Part shown: positions 1 to 11,773 of the stretch, one piece after another
Layout of the letters: the number at the start of each line of letters is the position of its first letter
Numbering within the stretch: position 1 is the first letter of the stretch
Translations under genes and position numbers: made by a program
Assembly (NCBI GenBank): GCA_963575745.1
Contig: CAUYUJ010000769.1
Location: 460,001 to 524,000, forward strand
DNA: 64,000 nucleotides
Source of the DNA: Prorocentrum cordatum
Taxonomy: Eukaryota; Sar; Dinophyceae; Prorocentrales; Prorocentraceae
Direction of reading: 5' to 3'
The notes under the pieces: generated by a model
The model's input: only the letters and a program-made list of their open reading frames with translations
Databases searched by the model: none
Told to the model about the DNA's origin: nothing

Positions 1-238
1 CGTGTCACTGTTGGGGGTTTTGTCCGCCCCCGAACAGAAACCTGCACTGTTCGTAGAACTGCGCGCATTCGATGCACTGTTCGTGGAGTCGGCGAGCAAA
101 CCAACACTGGGATAAAGCAATTCTGCAGTCGATCCCCTACTCGACGGACGATGGTCACGAGCGGCACACGTATCCGTATCCCCAAATCTGCCTCGAGTCC
201 TGGGGCAAAAACACAAAACAAACACGGCAGGATGCTTT

Positions 239-345
239 TCGCCACGTTCGGCCTCCTGGGGTTTTTCGCGGTCCTCGGGGCCGTCCACAAACGACTCTTG
301 ATGGGAAGCCGGTCCCGGGGAATGGGTCGACACCTCTGGGGGTCG
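239..345 (+). repeat. dispersed family A copy
   Basis: A GC-rich stretch with the core TTCGGCCTCCTGGGG followed by a second CTCGGGGCC block and a CGGTCCC..GGG block. The same order of blocks recurs near 59.09-59.29 kb, and weaker copies lie near 3.47-3.57, 20.71-21.33, 29.84-29.95 and 31.24-31.44 kb. No inverted termini could be defined. The overlapping ORFs on both strands here are by-products of the low stop-codon density. Confidence 0.5.
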
Positions 346-434
346 ACGTCATTCAAAACATGTCGACGCGGGTCATGGATTCGCGCCTTCGCGGTGTGGA
401 TTCCGGAGCGCGATCCCGCGGATACGCGGTCGCA

Positions 435-545
435 CAGATACGTTCCGCGCGGGGCAGCCGCGAAAAGTCGCCCCGTACGCGCGGGCGGGTTGCGGCCCAG
501 GGGCCTGGCCCGCGAGGCCGCCGATACGGATATGATTTCCGCCCA
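435..545 (-). repeat. dispersed family U, copy 1
   Basis: The reverse complement resembles 49.08-49.18 kb: both contain CATATCCGTATC or CACATCCGTATC followed by GGCCTCGCGGGC, a GGGCCGC/GGCCGCGACC block, and GGGGCGACTTTTCGCGG or GGGGCGCTTTTCCGCGG. The two copies are in opposite orientation. Function unknown. Confidence 0.5.
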
Positions 546-814
546 CGAGAAGTGGGGGATAGCAACCCTGACATCCCCTGGGGGAGGGCTGACAAAATAG
601 CACCAGGACCTCGACATAGAAATCCCACCAGCCCTCTGGGCGTAGGAAAAACTCCTATTCCAACCCCCTTTATCCCCCTTCGTGAGGGGGCTGACCCCTC
701 ATCCCTACTAACTATGCCCACTTAGCCGGCCGATAGCACCCCCCCCATCCGAACTGTCGAAACAACAACACAAACATAAACTCAACTTTTTTCTCGCCAG
801 CATGTCGTCGAATT

Positions 815-1500
815 GCGAAGTGTGTAGCAGCAATGGGACGGAATGAACATTGCGCGGGTCACCCCAAGCGGGTGGTCGCGTCCTACCCATCAGAAAAATA
901 CGAAGTCAACGTTTTTCTTGTCAACGTGGACTTTCTTGTCGTCGGCGCTGCGGAACAATGTAGCAGGAATGGGACGCGGCGCACATCGCGCGCGGACGAC
1001 TGGCCGACCCTACGCGGGACCCCCGTCCTACCTGTCAAAAAACACCGCAACGTCGACTCTTTTTGTCACCAATATGTACTTTCTCCTCGTCGGCGCTGCG
1101 AATCGCGAGGCGGGAATGGGACGCCCCGCGAACTCCCAAGAGACATTCTCTCCTCTTCCTTCTTAGTTTCTCCTTCCCTCCCTCTCTCCCTCCCCTCCTC
1201 CTCCTCCTCCTCCTCCTCCTCCTCCTCCGCCTCCACCTCCTCTTCCTCCTCCTCCTCCTCCTCCTCCTCCTCCTCCTCCTCCATGCGCGGCAGGAGCGAA
1301 ACGAACGCGCGTGCTTGGAATGAGACGCGGCGCACTTCGCGCGCTGGACATGTTGTTGCCGACGATGCAACATGAGAGGCCGGAGCGGGGCGCAGCGTAC
1401 ATTGCGCGCGGTCTTGCTTCTCCTCGGCGTTGCTGAATGCGCGGCAAGAATAGGACGCAGCTCTTGTCGCGCGCTGAACGTATAGCCGCCCGCGATATAA
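815..1500. repeat. degenerate ~140-bp repeat
   Basis: The motif GGAATGGGACGC..GCGCACATCGCGCGC and variants recurs about every 130-150 bp (near 830, 965, 1113, 1315 and 1450), usually after a CGTCGGCGCTGC block. A TCC microsatellite interrupts the array. Strongly diverged; no coding frame is convincing. Confidence 0.5.
1195..1282. repeat. TCC microsatellite
   Basis: About 28 units of TCC/CTC with a few CCG and CTT variants. It produces long Ser, Leu, Pro, Glu or Arg runs in all reading frames. Confidence 0.95.
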
Positions 1501-1659
1501 GATGAGCGACAGGCGTCGGACGCGACGCACTTGCTTCGTATGTTGTGGGGGGGCGGGTGGGATTGGACGGCCCTCTGGCTCGTTCGAGCTGCCTAACTCG
1601 AACCCTACCCCCTGCTCCCGGACATGCCTGGGGGTGGTCGCGGGTAGTTGGAGCGTCCA

Positions 1660-2215
1660 GAATGGCCCAAGTCGGCTCCAAGAGCGCCTCGGCAAGCCGA
1701 AGATGACTTCCAAGATGGCTCAAGATAGCGCAAGATGCCTCAAGATGGCTTTCAAGATGCTCTAAGCAGCCATAAGAATGCTCCAACACAGCTCCCAGAG
1801 CCCTCCACGGATTTCCCCAAGAGGCAAACATCCTTCAACAACCTAAAGAACATCAATGATTTGTGCTTTGTCGCCTTGTCGCTTCCGATGGCCATCCGAG
1901 GCCTCAAGATGGCTCCAAGATGACCGAAGAGGGCCCCAGGAGAGGCCCAAGAGAGCCCCAAGACGGCCCCAAGAGCGCCCGAAGAGCGTTCCAAAAGGGG
2001 TCCAGGAAGCGATTTCGGGGGCTCCCGAGGGGGGAGGCTCATTGGAGCTCCCCTCTTTTTTGATCGATGTCCTCCAAGTTGGCCCCAAGAGTGCCCCTCA
2101 AAGCTCCCAAGAGCGCCCCAAGAGCACCCCAAGAGGCGCCCAGGCAGCAACAAGTGGCGCCCAAGAGGCTCACAAGAGACCTCATACGAGGCCTCAAGAA
2201 GATCTCCGAGGTACC
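1660..2215. repeat. CCCCAAGAG minisatellite
   Basis: Many short imperfect units of the form GCCCCAAGAGCGCC or CCAAGATGGCTC, spaced about 10-20 bp. The same family occurs at 34.15-34.35 and 49.36-49.70 kb and, in reverse orientation, at 14.59-14.78 kb. Here and at 14.6 kb it runs into a TCC microsatellite. Open frames across it are repeat artefacts. Confidence 0.75.
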
Positions 2216-2220
2216 CAACT

Positions 2221-2318
2221 CTCCCTTCTCTCCTCCTTTTCCTCCTTCTCGTCCTCCTCGTCCTCGCCCTATTGCACCTCCTCCTCCTCCTCCTCCTCTT
2301 CCTCCTCCTCCTCCTCCT
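2221..2318. repeat. TCC microsatellite
   Basis: TCC/CTC run with CTT and TCG interruptions. It is followed by a CTTGGGGTATRMYGGCTTCC block that also follows the TCC run at 37.2-37.34 kb, so the microsatellite and its right flank move together. Confidence 0.9.
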
Positions 2319-2605
2319 CGGACGACGACTCCATCCTCGTCCTCTTGGGGTATACGACGGCTTCCCCCCCCTTGTTCTCTGCATGCTCCCCCACTGCCCT
2401 GATCACCTCAACTCCTATGGGCATCGGTGCTGGAAAGCTGACCGAGAAATCCCGATAGTCGGTACTCTTCGCTAGAGTGGCTGCTTTAGCACGGGCTGGC
2501 GTGGGGATTCACAACGCGTCCACAATTCTGGTCGAGGCTGTACGCAGTCGAGATCGGTCTGGAGACCGTGATGGCTCCTAGAGCTTTGCAAGGTCAGGGA
2601 CGAGG

Positions 2606-2665
2606 CGGGTGATCGAATCGGCTCAAGTAGCTGATCTTCCCGGCACCTCCTGGCGCCGGAGACGC
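2606..2665 (+). mobile_element. family J element fragment
   Basis: Contains GCTGATCTTCCCGGCACC followed by TCCTGGCGCCGGAG, matching the centre of the better-preserved family J copies at 38.07-38.24 and 51.87-52.05 kb. Both ends are missing, so this is a remnant. Confidence 0.5.
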
Positions 2666-2987
2666 CAGTGTTATGTTGCTCCCATCGTACTGAAGGACGA
2701 CATCCCAGAAATAATTTCGAGCACATAGAAAAGTGCCGAAAGAGTGTCTCCCAGGGCCCGACACGTGAAAACCCTCGAGTTTGGGTGTGTTTCCTTGGTG
2801 TTCGAAACTCATTATGGTGATCAAGGCTAAAGTAGGTTGGAACATCGTAACGCCAGTGCATCGAGGCAGGCGCCGCGCGCTCTCGCGCCGCCTCCCAGGG
2901 GAGAAAAGGAGGACGAGGAGGAATGGGAGCCGAACCGCGAAGCGCGAGTAACTTCGCGCTCTCGAGGGCGTCCTTGAAGACGGGGTC

Positions 2988-3150
2988 CGAGTAGATGGGG
3001 TCGGAGGGGCGACGTCGGCGATGCATCGGCGACGTTCTCATGGAGAGAGTCGGGCTCCACATCGAGCCGAGTCGCCGATGTATCTGTATCGCCGATGCAT
3101 CGCCGATGTGGCGCGATCCTCCGACCCATCTACTCCGCAACAATCTGGGA
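2988..3150. mobile_element. fold-back element W, copy 1
   Basis: A long imperfect inverted repeat. The left arm starts AGTAGATGGGGTCGGAGG and carries GGCGATGCATCGGCGACG. The right arm is its inverse and ends GATCCTCCGACCCATCTACT. The centre holds further GCATCGGCGATGC palindromes. A second copy with the same outer ends is at 54.81-55.01 kb. It has no coding capacity, so it looks non-autonomous (MITE-like). Confidence 0.7.
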
Positions 3151-3268
3151 GGCCTACACTATCCGCCCCTCTTCGTCCGACCCGAGCGCCGGCCTCCAGC
3201 CGGAGAGCTTCCCCAGCTCCCTGCCGCCCAAGAACGCCTCGACGCGAGGATCTGATACATAGCTATGC

Positions 3269-3320
3269 GCCGAGGTTCGAACAAGATTCGAAGCTCGAAG
3301 GTTCGAGGCTCGAACTTTGA
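3269..3320. repeat. TTCGAA-rich short palindromes
   Basis: Clustered alternating TTCGAA, GCTCGAAG and GGTTCGAGGC words that can pair with each other. Not a tRNA: no acceptor stem or anticodon arm could be drawn. Confidence 0.6.
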
Positions 3321-3588
3321 CTTTTGCTAGCCCTTTTGGAAGCCTCCCGGGCTCCGTGTCGCCACGGCTGCATCCGCCTCGACATTCTGGCAGCCCTGCC
3401 CAGAACGCGCCCTGGAGCAAGTCCAGGGATCGACGTCTGCCCTCTGGGCCCTGGCACCCCTGAGCCGTGAAAACGACACGACGGGAGGCTGTTGCCAGTC
3501 CCCCGGGCCTTCAGAAAACGACTCGGGGGGGGGGGAAGCCCGTCCCAGGCAAGGGGCCCAGACCTCTGGGGAGCCGAGTTGTGAACAC

Positions 3589-3630
3589 GGAGGATGAGGA
3601 GGAGGAGGAGGAGGAGGAGGAGGAGGAGCT
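3589..3630. repeat. GGA microsatellite
   Basis: About 13 GGA units. Confidence 0.9.
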
Positions 3631-3932
3631 GGATACATCAGCACGGCATCCTGGCCAGGCCCCTCCTGGGCCCCATCCGGATCGGCACGCACCCCTGGTC
3701 GGGCTTAGATGACGCGCCCAGGATCGATGTCGATGTGCCGTCCCAACTGTCTTGTTTTTATGAGCGGGGCCCCCGGAAGTCCCGACCCTTTCGACGGGGC
3801 CCGCTTCTCATCCCGAATCGTTCTTCTTTGACGCTCCGCGACGCGGCGAGGGCCCCCCAAGGGCCGAAAACTGCCAAAACTCTCCTGTCGTGATTTCTTC
3901 GAAAGCACCTTTTTGTATTCGCGGCGATAACT

Positions 3933-4060
3933 GGCCATCGCTCGGACGTCCATTCCCTGTGCTTTTTTCGGTTTCGTGCGTGGCTTCTTCGCCAAATAAT
4001 CAAGGACGCTCCTCGATGGTCCTCGCCGAAGGAAAAATGCACATGTCCGAGCGATGCCAA
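3933..4060. mobile_element. family M MITE, copy M1
   Basis: About 128 bp, bounded by GGCCATCGCTCGGACGTCCA on the left and ATGTCCGAGCGATGCCA on the right, which are near-perfect inverted termini of about 17 bp. The interior holds GCTCCTCGATGGTCCTCGCC. No coding capacity. Four further copies lie at 15.98, 40.28, 52.05/54.16 (interrupted) and 58.20 kb. Confidence 0.85.
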
Positions 4061-4636
4061 GATAAAGCACATTGTGCGTGGAGGGAACCAGGGGAGGCGG
4101 GCGGCGGGGGGGCATAACGCAACGCCCCACCCCCCCGCGTTGGTCCAGCACCAGAGACTGTGGTGCCCGACGCACCCCTGTGGCAGTGCCAAGGACGCAC
4201 TGGGGGGGGAGCGTTCTGCTATGGAGGGAGACGGGGGACATAACGCGCGCTATGGCCAACAGGGTAAACAACACACCTTCTCTTCACGACGCCGACCTGC
4301 CAGGGCTTGGCGCCCTCTAGCCTTGGGAAGGTCCCCGCCCGCGACGAACGCGCGCGTCATGGCCGACGCGTTCTCCGGGAGTCGGCCGCTGAGCTCCCAG
4401 GCGGAGGCCGCGACCTCTCGGTATGAAGCGGGCGGGTGCTGAGAGAAATGTTTGTGGCGACTCGTCGGAGCCTCCCATGAGCTGGAGACATCCGAACACC
4501 AACCATCGCTTTCTCCGAATCGACGCACGTGCTCGACGGATTCCGAACCTTGTTCCCGCCGCCCATCGAATTGCCTGAATCGTTGATCGGCCAGGGTCGG
4601 GTTCGGATGTTGCCGCCGGACGGTGCCGCCGAACAG

Positions 4637-4715
4637 CGACATAGACATAAACTGTTGGCGGTCCGCGCAGATTCCTTGGATCGGCGATGGAGCCCACTGG
4701 CGGGCGCGGACCCCC
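4637..4715. mobile_element. family D element fragment, D1
   Basis: Left half of family D: an ACATAAACTG lead-in, GGTCCGCGCAGATTCCTTGG, then ATCGGCGATGGAGCCCACTG. The right inverted terminus is missing or replaced by family C sequence. Confidence 0.6.
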
Positions 4716-4734
4716 GTCAGCTTCTGCTTGTTTC

Positions 4735-4925
4735 TGTCGTTGTTCCTCGAATGAAGAAACCTTCCGTGGCGGCTCGTGAAAGCCTCCCTTGCCGTCCTGC
4801 TGATGCTGGCTCTTGCGAACCGACGCGGCCGACGCGAGTCGAGACTCCTCGTCGCTGAATGGACGCAAATCGACGCCAAATCGGCGACTGCCAGACGCCA
4901 AAGCACGCCAGTGCACTCTGCAGTC
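4735..4925. repeat. dispersed family C, copy 1
   Basis: Shares TTGTTCCTCGAATG/AAG, GTGGCGGCTCGTGAAAGCCT, GCTCTTGCGAACCGACGC and GCCAAATCGGCGACTGCCAG with 30.99-31.22 kb, in the same order and orientation. A shorter fragment lies at 4.44-4.54 kb. Ends not resolved. Confidence 0.65.
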
Positions 4926-4964
4926 TGAACTTCGACAACTTGTTTGGCCAGCGGCCGCAAGAGT

Positions 4965-5128
4965 GAAGAGGCCCCAGGACACACAAATAAATACACACAA
5001 ATAAAAAATATCCCCCATAGTCTCCCGTATCTTCTGGGTTTTTGTCTTCCCCCCCCCACTTCCCATATTTTCCCATGTTTTCCTGGGACTCGACGATTAA
5101 TTGTGTCTGTGATTTTTCCCCTCCTGAG
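4965..5128 (-). mobile_element. family B introner-like element, B1
   Basis: About 160 bp. On the plus strand it begins GGCCCCAGGACACACAAATA, carries CCCCCCCACTTCCCATATTT and ATCGACGATTAATTGTGTCT, and ends CCCCTCCTGAG. On the minus strand the left edge reads CTCAG|GAGGGG, the same edge used as a splice donor by copy B5 at 45.5 kb. Flanking coding sequence is not convincing here. Confidence 0.75.
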
Positions 5129-5220
5129 AGAGAGTCAGACGGCGGTCGACCACCGGCGGGGCGCGCTGGGGCGCAGAAGGCACGGAGGAGGAGGCGCGTC
5201 GGGGCGCGGGGAGGCAAGAT

Positions 5221-5392
5221 TGAAGGGACCCAAGAACACACAAAAAAATACACACAAATAAGAATATTGCCAATCTTTTTTAATATTTTTACGGGTTTTG
5301 TCTTCCCCCCCACTTCCCATATTTTCCCATATTTTCCGGGGGATCGTCGATTAACTGTGTCTGTGTGTTTTCTTCCCTCCTCAAAGATGGCC
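5221..5392 (-). mobile_element. family B introner-like element, B2
   Basis: Second copy of family B, about 100 bp to the right of B1 and in the same orientation. On the minus strand its donor-like edge is TTTGAG|GAGGGAAG. It diverges from B1 mainly in the AT-rich centre. The B1-B2 pair shows that copies can sit next to each other. Confidence 0.75.
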
Positions 5393-5439
5393 GAGAAAGA
5401 AGACGGTTTCGAAAACACGCAGGGCTTCCGGAGAAGCGG

Positions 5440-5620
5440 GTCCCGAATCCGAGGGCGGCTTTCTTCTCGGGACCAGCCTCTCGCCCCAAGGAATTCTTCG
5501 GGTGTTGCCGACAATGGTCAGGGCCCAGGGCGTCCCCAGCTCTTCGCGCCGTGTTGGAGCCCCTGGGGCCCTCCTGGACCTCGTGAGGTGTGGTTGCGCT
5601 GGAGGCCACCTGGTCCTCTC
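5440..5620. repeat. dispersed family V, copy 1
   Basis: Shares TTCGGGTGTTGCC and a GTTGGAGCCCCTGGGGCCCT / CTGGACCTCGTGAGG block with 48.47-48.71 kb (there partly inverted). No inverted termini resolved; no reading frame is convincing. Confidence 0.45.
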
Positions 5621-5788
5621 CGGGAATCCTGGGGACTTTGTTGACAATCCCCAGGCCCATGGAAAGCGCCGGAAAAATCACAGACACATAGAAATACCTA
5701 AAGACCCAATGTTCCCCTCCAGCAACGGGCAGCGATGGGGGGGGAACAGCCCTTGGGGAAACGTCGAGGGATAATCAGAGATACAAAC

Positions 5789-5849
5789 ATATATATATAT
5801 ATAAATGTATATGTATCTATGCATATATATATATATGTATATATATACC

Positions 5850-5883
<34 letters not shown>

Positions 5884-5885
5884 GC
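5789..5885. repeat. AT dinucleotide repeat
   Basis: Alternating TATATA with ATGTAT, TACC and GCAT interruptions, about 97 bp. By far the most AT-rich stretch in the left part of the window. Confidence 0.95.
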
Positions 5886-6483
5886 CGATAAGTAAACGAT
5901 AGGCCCCAGATCGCAAATCCGCATGTTCCTGGGAGGAATGGGCTATCGGGCCCCTATCCGAACTGAGTGGGCGATTGGAGTCGTACCTGGGGGGGGGGCC
6001 CAGGAAAGGGCAACGCTTCAGCTGAGTGGGGCGCGTCGGGGTGAGTGTGCGCTGCGATCGCCATGGTACGCGCGCGGCGCGAGCACCAGCATGTGTGGGG
6101 GGTTCCAGCCCCTCCCCCCCTGCGCGCGCTCGTTGTCGTCCCTTCGGGGAAACGTTAAGAAATATGCTGGGCGAGACGTCGACCAACTAATTTCGCCAGC
6201 CTGGGCGCCCCCACATTGAGTGGACACAGAGCTCGGCCGACGGAGGGGCGACCATTCGGGTTGGCCCCTGGGCCGTCTAGACGGCCAAAGGGGGCTCGAA
6301 GGCTGACAATTCGATGCGTTGGGCTGGCGATCCAGACCCGCGAGAGGCCCTGGCGAGCCGTGGCCCTCCCAGGGCGCTCCCAGGCGCTCCCAGGGCGCCT
6401 GGTTGCGCTTATGACAGAAGACCTAGAAGACTCGATCGACGGAGGGCGGCTGGCGGTTCGGGTTGCGATTTGTCGTCGCCGTC

Positions 6484-6535
6484 TTCGTAGCATTGGTAGT
6501 AGAAGTGGTGGTAGTAGTGGTAGGGGTAGGAGTAG

Positions 6536-6572
<37 letters not shown>

Positions 6573-6573
6573 C

Positions 6574-6614
<41 letters not shown>

Positions 6615-6625
6615 CGTAGTAGTAA

Positions 6626-6661
<36 letters not shown>

Positions 6662-6663
6662 AA

Positions 6664-6698
<35 letters not shown>

Positions 6699-6780
6699 CG
6701 TCGTGGTATTATTGTTAGTATTAATATTATGATTAGTATTAGTAGTAGTAGTAGTAGGAATAGTAGTAGTAGTAGTAGTC

Positions 6781-6832
<52 letters not shown>

Positions 6833-6852
6833 TAGCTATAGTAGTAGTAGTC

Positions 6853-6886
<34 letters not shown>

Positions 6887-7246
6887 GAGAAGTCGTAGTC
6901 GTAGCAGCAGAAGTAGTAGTAGTAGCAGCAGCAGTCGTAGTAGTAGTAGTAGTAGTAGGAGGAGGAGGAGGAGGAGGAGGAGTAACAGTAGAAGTAGTAG
7001 TCGTAAACATAATGGTAGTAGAAGTCGTAGTAGTGGTAGTAGTAGTAGTAGTAGTAGTAGCCGTCGTCGTGGTAGTAGTAGTATTCGTAGTAATAAAAGT
7101 AAAAGAAGTAGTATAACTAAAAAATAGTAGTACTCGTAATAGCTGTAGTAGTCGTCGTCGTAGTAATAATAATAATAATAGTAGTAGTTGTAGGTGTAGT
7201 AGTCGTCGTAAAAGTAGCTGTAGTAGTAGTAGTAGTAGTAGTAGTA

Positions 7247-7280
<34 letters not shown>

Positions 7281-7606
7281 GACTAAGCAGGTGGTAGTAC
7301 TGGCAGTCGTAGAAAGAGTTGCAGTAGTAGTAGCAACAGAAATAGTCGTAGTAGTGGTAGCAGTAGTAATAATTGTAACAGTAGCGGTAGTAGGCTAGTA
7401 GCAGTAGTCGTCGTAGTCGTAGTCGCAGAAGTATTTGCGGTAGTAGTGGTAATAATGATAGAAGTAATAACAAGAGCAGCTACAGTAGCAGCAGGGGCAG
7501 TAGAAGTGTAGCAGGACCACTAGCAGCAGTAGTAGTAGTAGTGGTAGTAGTAGTAGTAGTAGTCGTAGTAGGCGTGGAAGTATTAGTAGTAGTAGTAGCA
7601 GGAGTC

Positions 7607-7644
<38 letters not shown>

Positions 7645-7807
7645 CGTAGTAGTGCAAGTATGTCGGGGTAGTCGCAGCAGTAGTAGTAGTAGTAGTAGCA
7701 GCAGCAGCAGCAGTAGTAGTATTACTCGTAGTGTGTAATGGTAGTCGTAGTAGTCGTAGTAGTAGTAGTAGTAGTAGTAGTAGTAATAGTAGTAGTGGTA
7801 GTAGTAA

Positions 7808-7848
<41 letters not shown>

Positions 7849-8275
7849 ACACTAATAGTAGTAGTAGCATTAGCAATGCACTTATTTATACTAGTACTAG
7901 TAAATGCTGTCGTGTTAGTAGTAGTAGTAGTAGTATTATTAGTATTAGTAGTAGTAGTAGTAATAGTAGTGGTGATCGTAGTACAAGCAGTAGTAGTAGT
8001 AGTAGTAGTAGTAGTAGTCGTAGTAGTGGTTGCTGTAGTAATAGCAGTGGTGACAGTGGTAGTAGTAGCAGTAGCAGTAGCAGTAGCAGTAGCAGTATTA
8101 GCAGTAGTAGTAGTAGTAGTAGTAGTAGAAGTGATGGTGGCAGTGGTAGTATGTCTTTGTAGTAGTCGTAGTCGTCGCAGTAACAGTAGTAGTAGCAGTG
8201 GTAAGAGTAGTAGTCGCAGTAGTAGTAATACTAATAATAGTGTTAGCAGTACTGGTAGTAGTAGTAGTAGTAGTA

Positions 8276-8310
<35 letters not shown>

Positions 8311-8335
8311 CGTAGTACGGGTAGTAGTAGTAGTG

Positions 8336-8375
<40 letters not shown>

Positions 8376-9290
8376 TAGTAGTAGTAGTAGGTCGTATGAG
8401 TCGCACTCGTAGAAGTAGTAGTAGTAGTCGTAGCAGTAGTAGTAGTAGTAGTAGAAGTAGTAGTAGTAGGAGTAGAAAGAGAAGTCGCGGTAGGAGTAGT
8501 AGTAACAGTGGTAGTAGTACTAGGAGTAGCGGAAATAGTGGAAACGATAGAAACATTAGTCGTCGTGGTAGTAGCTGTAGTAGTAGTAGTAGTAGTACTA
8601 GTGGTAGTAGTAGTAGTAGTAGTCGTAGTAGTAGTAATAGTAGTAGTAGTAGTAGTAGTAGCCGTAGTAGTCGCAAAAGTAATAGTAGTAGCAGCAGTAG
8701 TAATAGTAAAAGTGATGGTTGTAGGTGGCATAGTCGTCGCGATAGTAGCTGTAATAGTAATGAGAGTAAGTCGTGGTAGCAGCAGTAGTAGTAGTAGTAG
8801 TAGTCATGATAACAATAGTTACACAAAAAGTAGTAGTAGTAGTAATAGTAGTAGTAGTAGTAGTAACAATAGTAGTAGTAGTAACAATAGTAGTAGTATA
8901 CATTGTGGCAGTAGCGGCAGTAGTCGTAGTAGTCGTAAGAATAGTAGTAGTTGTCGTAGCAGTAGTCGCAGGAGTAGTCGTAGTAGTAGTGGTAATGGTA
9001 ATAACAACACAAGTAATGGCAAAACGAACAGCAATAACAGAAGAAACAATAACAATACAAAAGCCAAGAACAGTAGCAGTAGTAGTCGTAATCGTCGCAG
9101 TCGTAGCATCAACAGTCGTAGTATCGCAGTCGGAGTGGTAGTTGTAAGATGTCGTGGTCGTACTCGTAGTAGTCGCAGTAGTAGTATCAGCAGTCATAGT
9201 AGTAGTAGTAGTAGTAGTAGTAGCAACATAAGTCGTAGCCGTAGCAGTAGTACTAGTAGTAGTCGTAGTAATAGTAGCAGTAGCAGTAGC

Positions 9291-9321
<31 letters not shown>

Positions 9322-9537
9322 ATAGAAGTAGCAGTAGTAGTAGTAGTAGTAGTAGTAATCGTACAGATATGTAGCAATAGTCGTCGTACTAGTAATAGTA
9401 ATGGTAAACGGAATAGTAGGAGTGGTAGCAGTAGGGGCAGCAGCAACAGCAGCAGCAGCAGCAGCAGTAGTAAAAGTAGTAGTAGTAGTAGTAATAGTAG
9501 TAGTAGTAATAGTTGCAGCAGTCGAAGTAGTGGCAGC

Positions 9538-9570
<33 letters not shown>

Positions 9571-10118
9571 CGTCGTCGTCGCCGTCGCAACACTAGTAGT
9601 AGCATCAGTAGTCGTAGTAGTAGTAGTAGCAGTAGTAGCAGCAGTAGTAGTAGTAGTCGTAGTAGTAGCCGTCGTAGTAATGGTAGTACATGTAGCAGTA
9701 GTAGTGGTAGGAAGTGGCGGTCTGTCGTAGTAGTAGTCGTAGTATTCGCAGAAGTAGTATTTGGAGTGGTAGAAGTAGTAATAGTAGTAGTGGTAGTAGT
9801 AGTAGTAGTAGCAATAGTAGTAGAGTAGTCGTAGTCGTAGTAGTCGTAGTAGTAGTAGTCGCCGACGTAGTAGTATCAGAGGTAGTAGTAGTAATGGTCG
9901 TAATGGTTGTAGTAGCCGTAGTAGTGGGGGTCGTCGTACCAATAATAATACTGGTAGTGGTGGTAGCGGTGACAGTAAGAGAAATACTCGTCGTTGTAAT
10001 AGGGGTGGTCGTAGTAGGAGTATCGGTCGCCGTAGTAGTTGAAGCCGCAACAGTAGAAAGAATCGGAGCCGTGGCCGTAGTAGTACTACTAGTATAGTAC
10101 GCGTAGTAGTAGCATTCA

Positions 10119-10157
<39 letters not shown>

Positions 10158-10206
10158 CAGCAGTAGTAGTAGTAGTAGTAGTAGGCGTAGAAGTAGTAGC
10201 AGTAGC

Positions 10207-10243
<37 letters not shown>

Positions 10244-10425
10244 ATAGTAATAGTAGTAGTAGTAATAGTAGTAGAGGTAGTAGTAGTAGTAGTAGTCACA
10301 GAAATAGTGGTAGTAACAACAGTAGCTGCGGCAGCCGTAGTAGTGGTAATCGTAGTGTTTGTTGTCGTAGTAGCGGTATAAATACTAAAAGTGGTAGCCG
10401 TGGCAGTAGTAGTAATCCTTCGTCA

Positions 10426-10473
<48 letters not shown>

Positions 10474-10544
10474 TAGTAAACATAGTACTGGTCGTAAAAT
10501 CGGAATTCAAATAGTAGTAGTCGTAGTAGTAGGTAGTAGTAGTG

Positions 10545-10582
<38 letters not shown>

Positions 10583-10764
10583 TTTGGAAAACGTATGTCT
10601 AGTAGCAGCAGCAACGGCAGAAATAATAGTACTACTAGTAGTCGTGGTAGTCGTCAGCGTCGTCCTTGCCGTAGCCGTCGTAAGAAAAGTAGCACTAATA
10701 ATATAATTCGTAGCGATCGTCGTAGTAGTAGTAGTAGTAGTAGTAATAGTACTAGTACTAGTAC

Positions 10765-10803
<39 letters not shown>

Positions 10804-10877
10804 TAATAGTAGTAGTAGTTATCGTAGTAGTAGTAGTAGTAGTAGTGATAATAATAATAATAATATGAATAGTGGTA

Positions 10878-10909
<32 letters not shown>

Positions 10910-10940
10910 CGTAGTCATAGTCGTAGTCGTAGTGGTAGTG

Positions 10941-10972
<32 letters not shown>

Positions 10973-10973
10973 C

Positions 10974-11005
<32 letters not shown>

Positions 11006-11006
11006 C

Positions 11007-11037
<31 letters not shown>

Positions 11038-11335
11038 GAGTAGTAGTAGTAGTGTACCAGTTGTAGTAATAGTGACATGCTACTCGTAGTAGTAATGGCA
11101 CTAGTAATTACACGAGTTCCAGCAAAAATAACAGTAGCAATAATGGCAAGAGTGGTCGGAGTCGTAGTAAGAGTGGTCGTAGACGTACGAATAGTAGTAG
11201 CAGTAGAAGCAGTGGTAATCATAATCATCGTAATGATAGTAGTAGAAGTAATCATCCGAGTAGCCGCAGGAGTAGTCAAGATAACAATACCAATACTAGT
11301 CATCATACGAATAAAAATGTCAATGATGGTACAAA
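6484..11335. repeat. 4.85-kb TAG trinucleotide array
   Basis: Almost all the sequence is built of AGT/GTA/TAG triplets on the plus strand, with frequent TCG triplets and occasional AAT, GCA and AGA variants. Two of the three plus frames and all three minus frames stay open for long stretches and read as Ser, Val, Thr, Leu or Tyr runs; these are not genes. Purity changes along the array: nearly pure blocks alternate with degenerate blocks near 7.1-7.5, 8.9-9.2 and 9.9-10.1 kb. A 14-G run follows about 10 bp beyond its right end. Confidence 0.97.
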
Positions 11336-11343
11336 TGGCGCAG

Positions 11344-11358
11344 CGGGGGGGGGGGGGG
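11344..11358 (+). repeat. poly-G run
   Basis: About 14 consecutive G at the right border of the TAG array. Possible G-quadruplex former, or a site of assembly uncertainty. Confidence 0.85.
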
Positions 11359-11773
11359 GAATTAAATTACTCCGACGGAAGAACCCCACATAAGAATCCT
11401 CTGGGCGAATCTGGAAAAACCATCACCGTCGTCCTCGTGGTTGGTGAGGCGTCCTGGCTGTCTCTTCTGCGTATATTTCCTCTCGCCTTGGCGCGGGCCC
11501 CCCTTCCACTCCTTACGTTGTCCCCATCCTCGCCCCCCTGTTTGTTCCGCGCCCCGCCACCTCCTCCCCTTCCTGTTGCACGAGCGCGCATGTCGATGTT
11601 CCTCGGCGCCGTCGCCGCCACGGCCAGCACAGGCGCGTTCTCTACTGGTCACGTCGCGCAGCCGTTGGGACAACCCCGCGGGCCAGGCTGTCGGGGCAAC
11701 CCCGCGAGCCGTTGGCGCGCAAGACCAAGCCGTTGGGACAACCCCGCGGGCTTCGAGCGAGGCGCAGCCGCGC

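Noticed and set aside
3269-3320. GGTTCGA words suggesting a tRNA T-arm
   Set aside because: No cloverleaf can be drawn; the words belong to a short palindromic repeat.
6216-11101. Many ORFs of 100-350 codons of Ser, Val, Thr, Tyr or Leu runs
   Set aside because: They are all six-frame readings of the TAG array.
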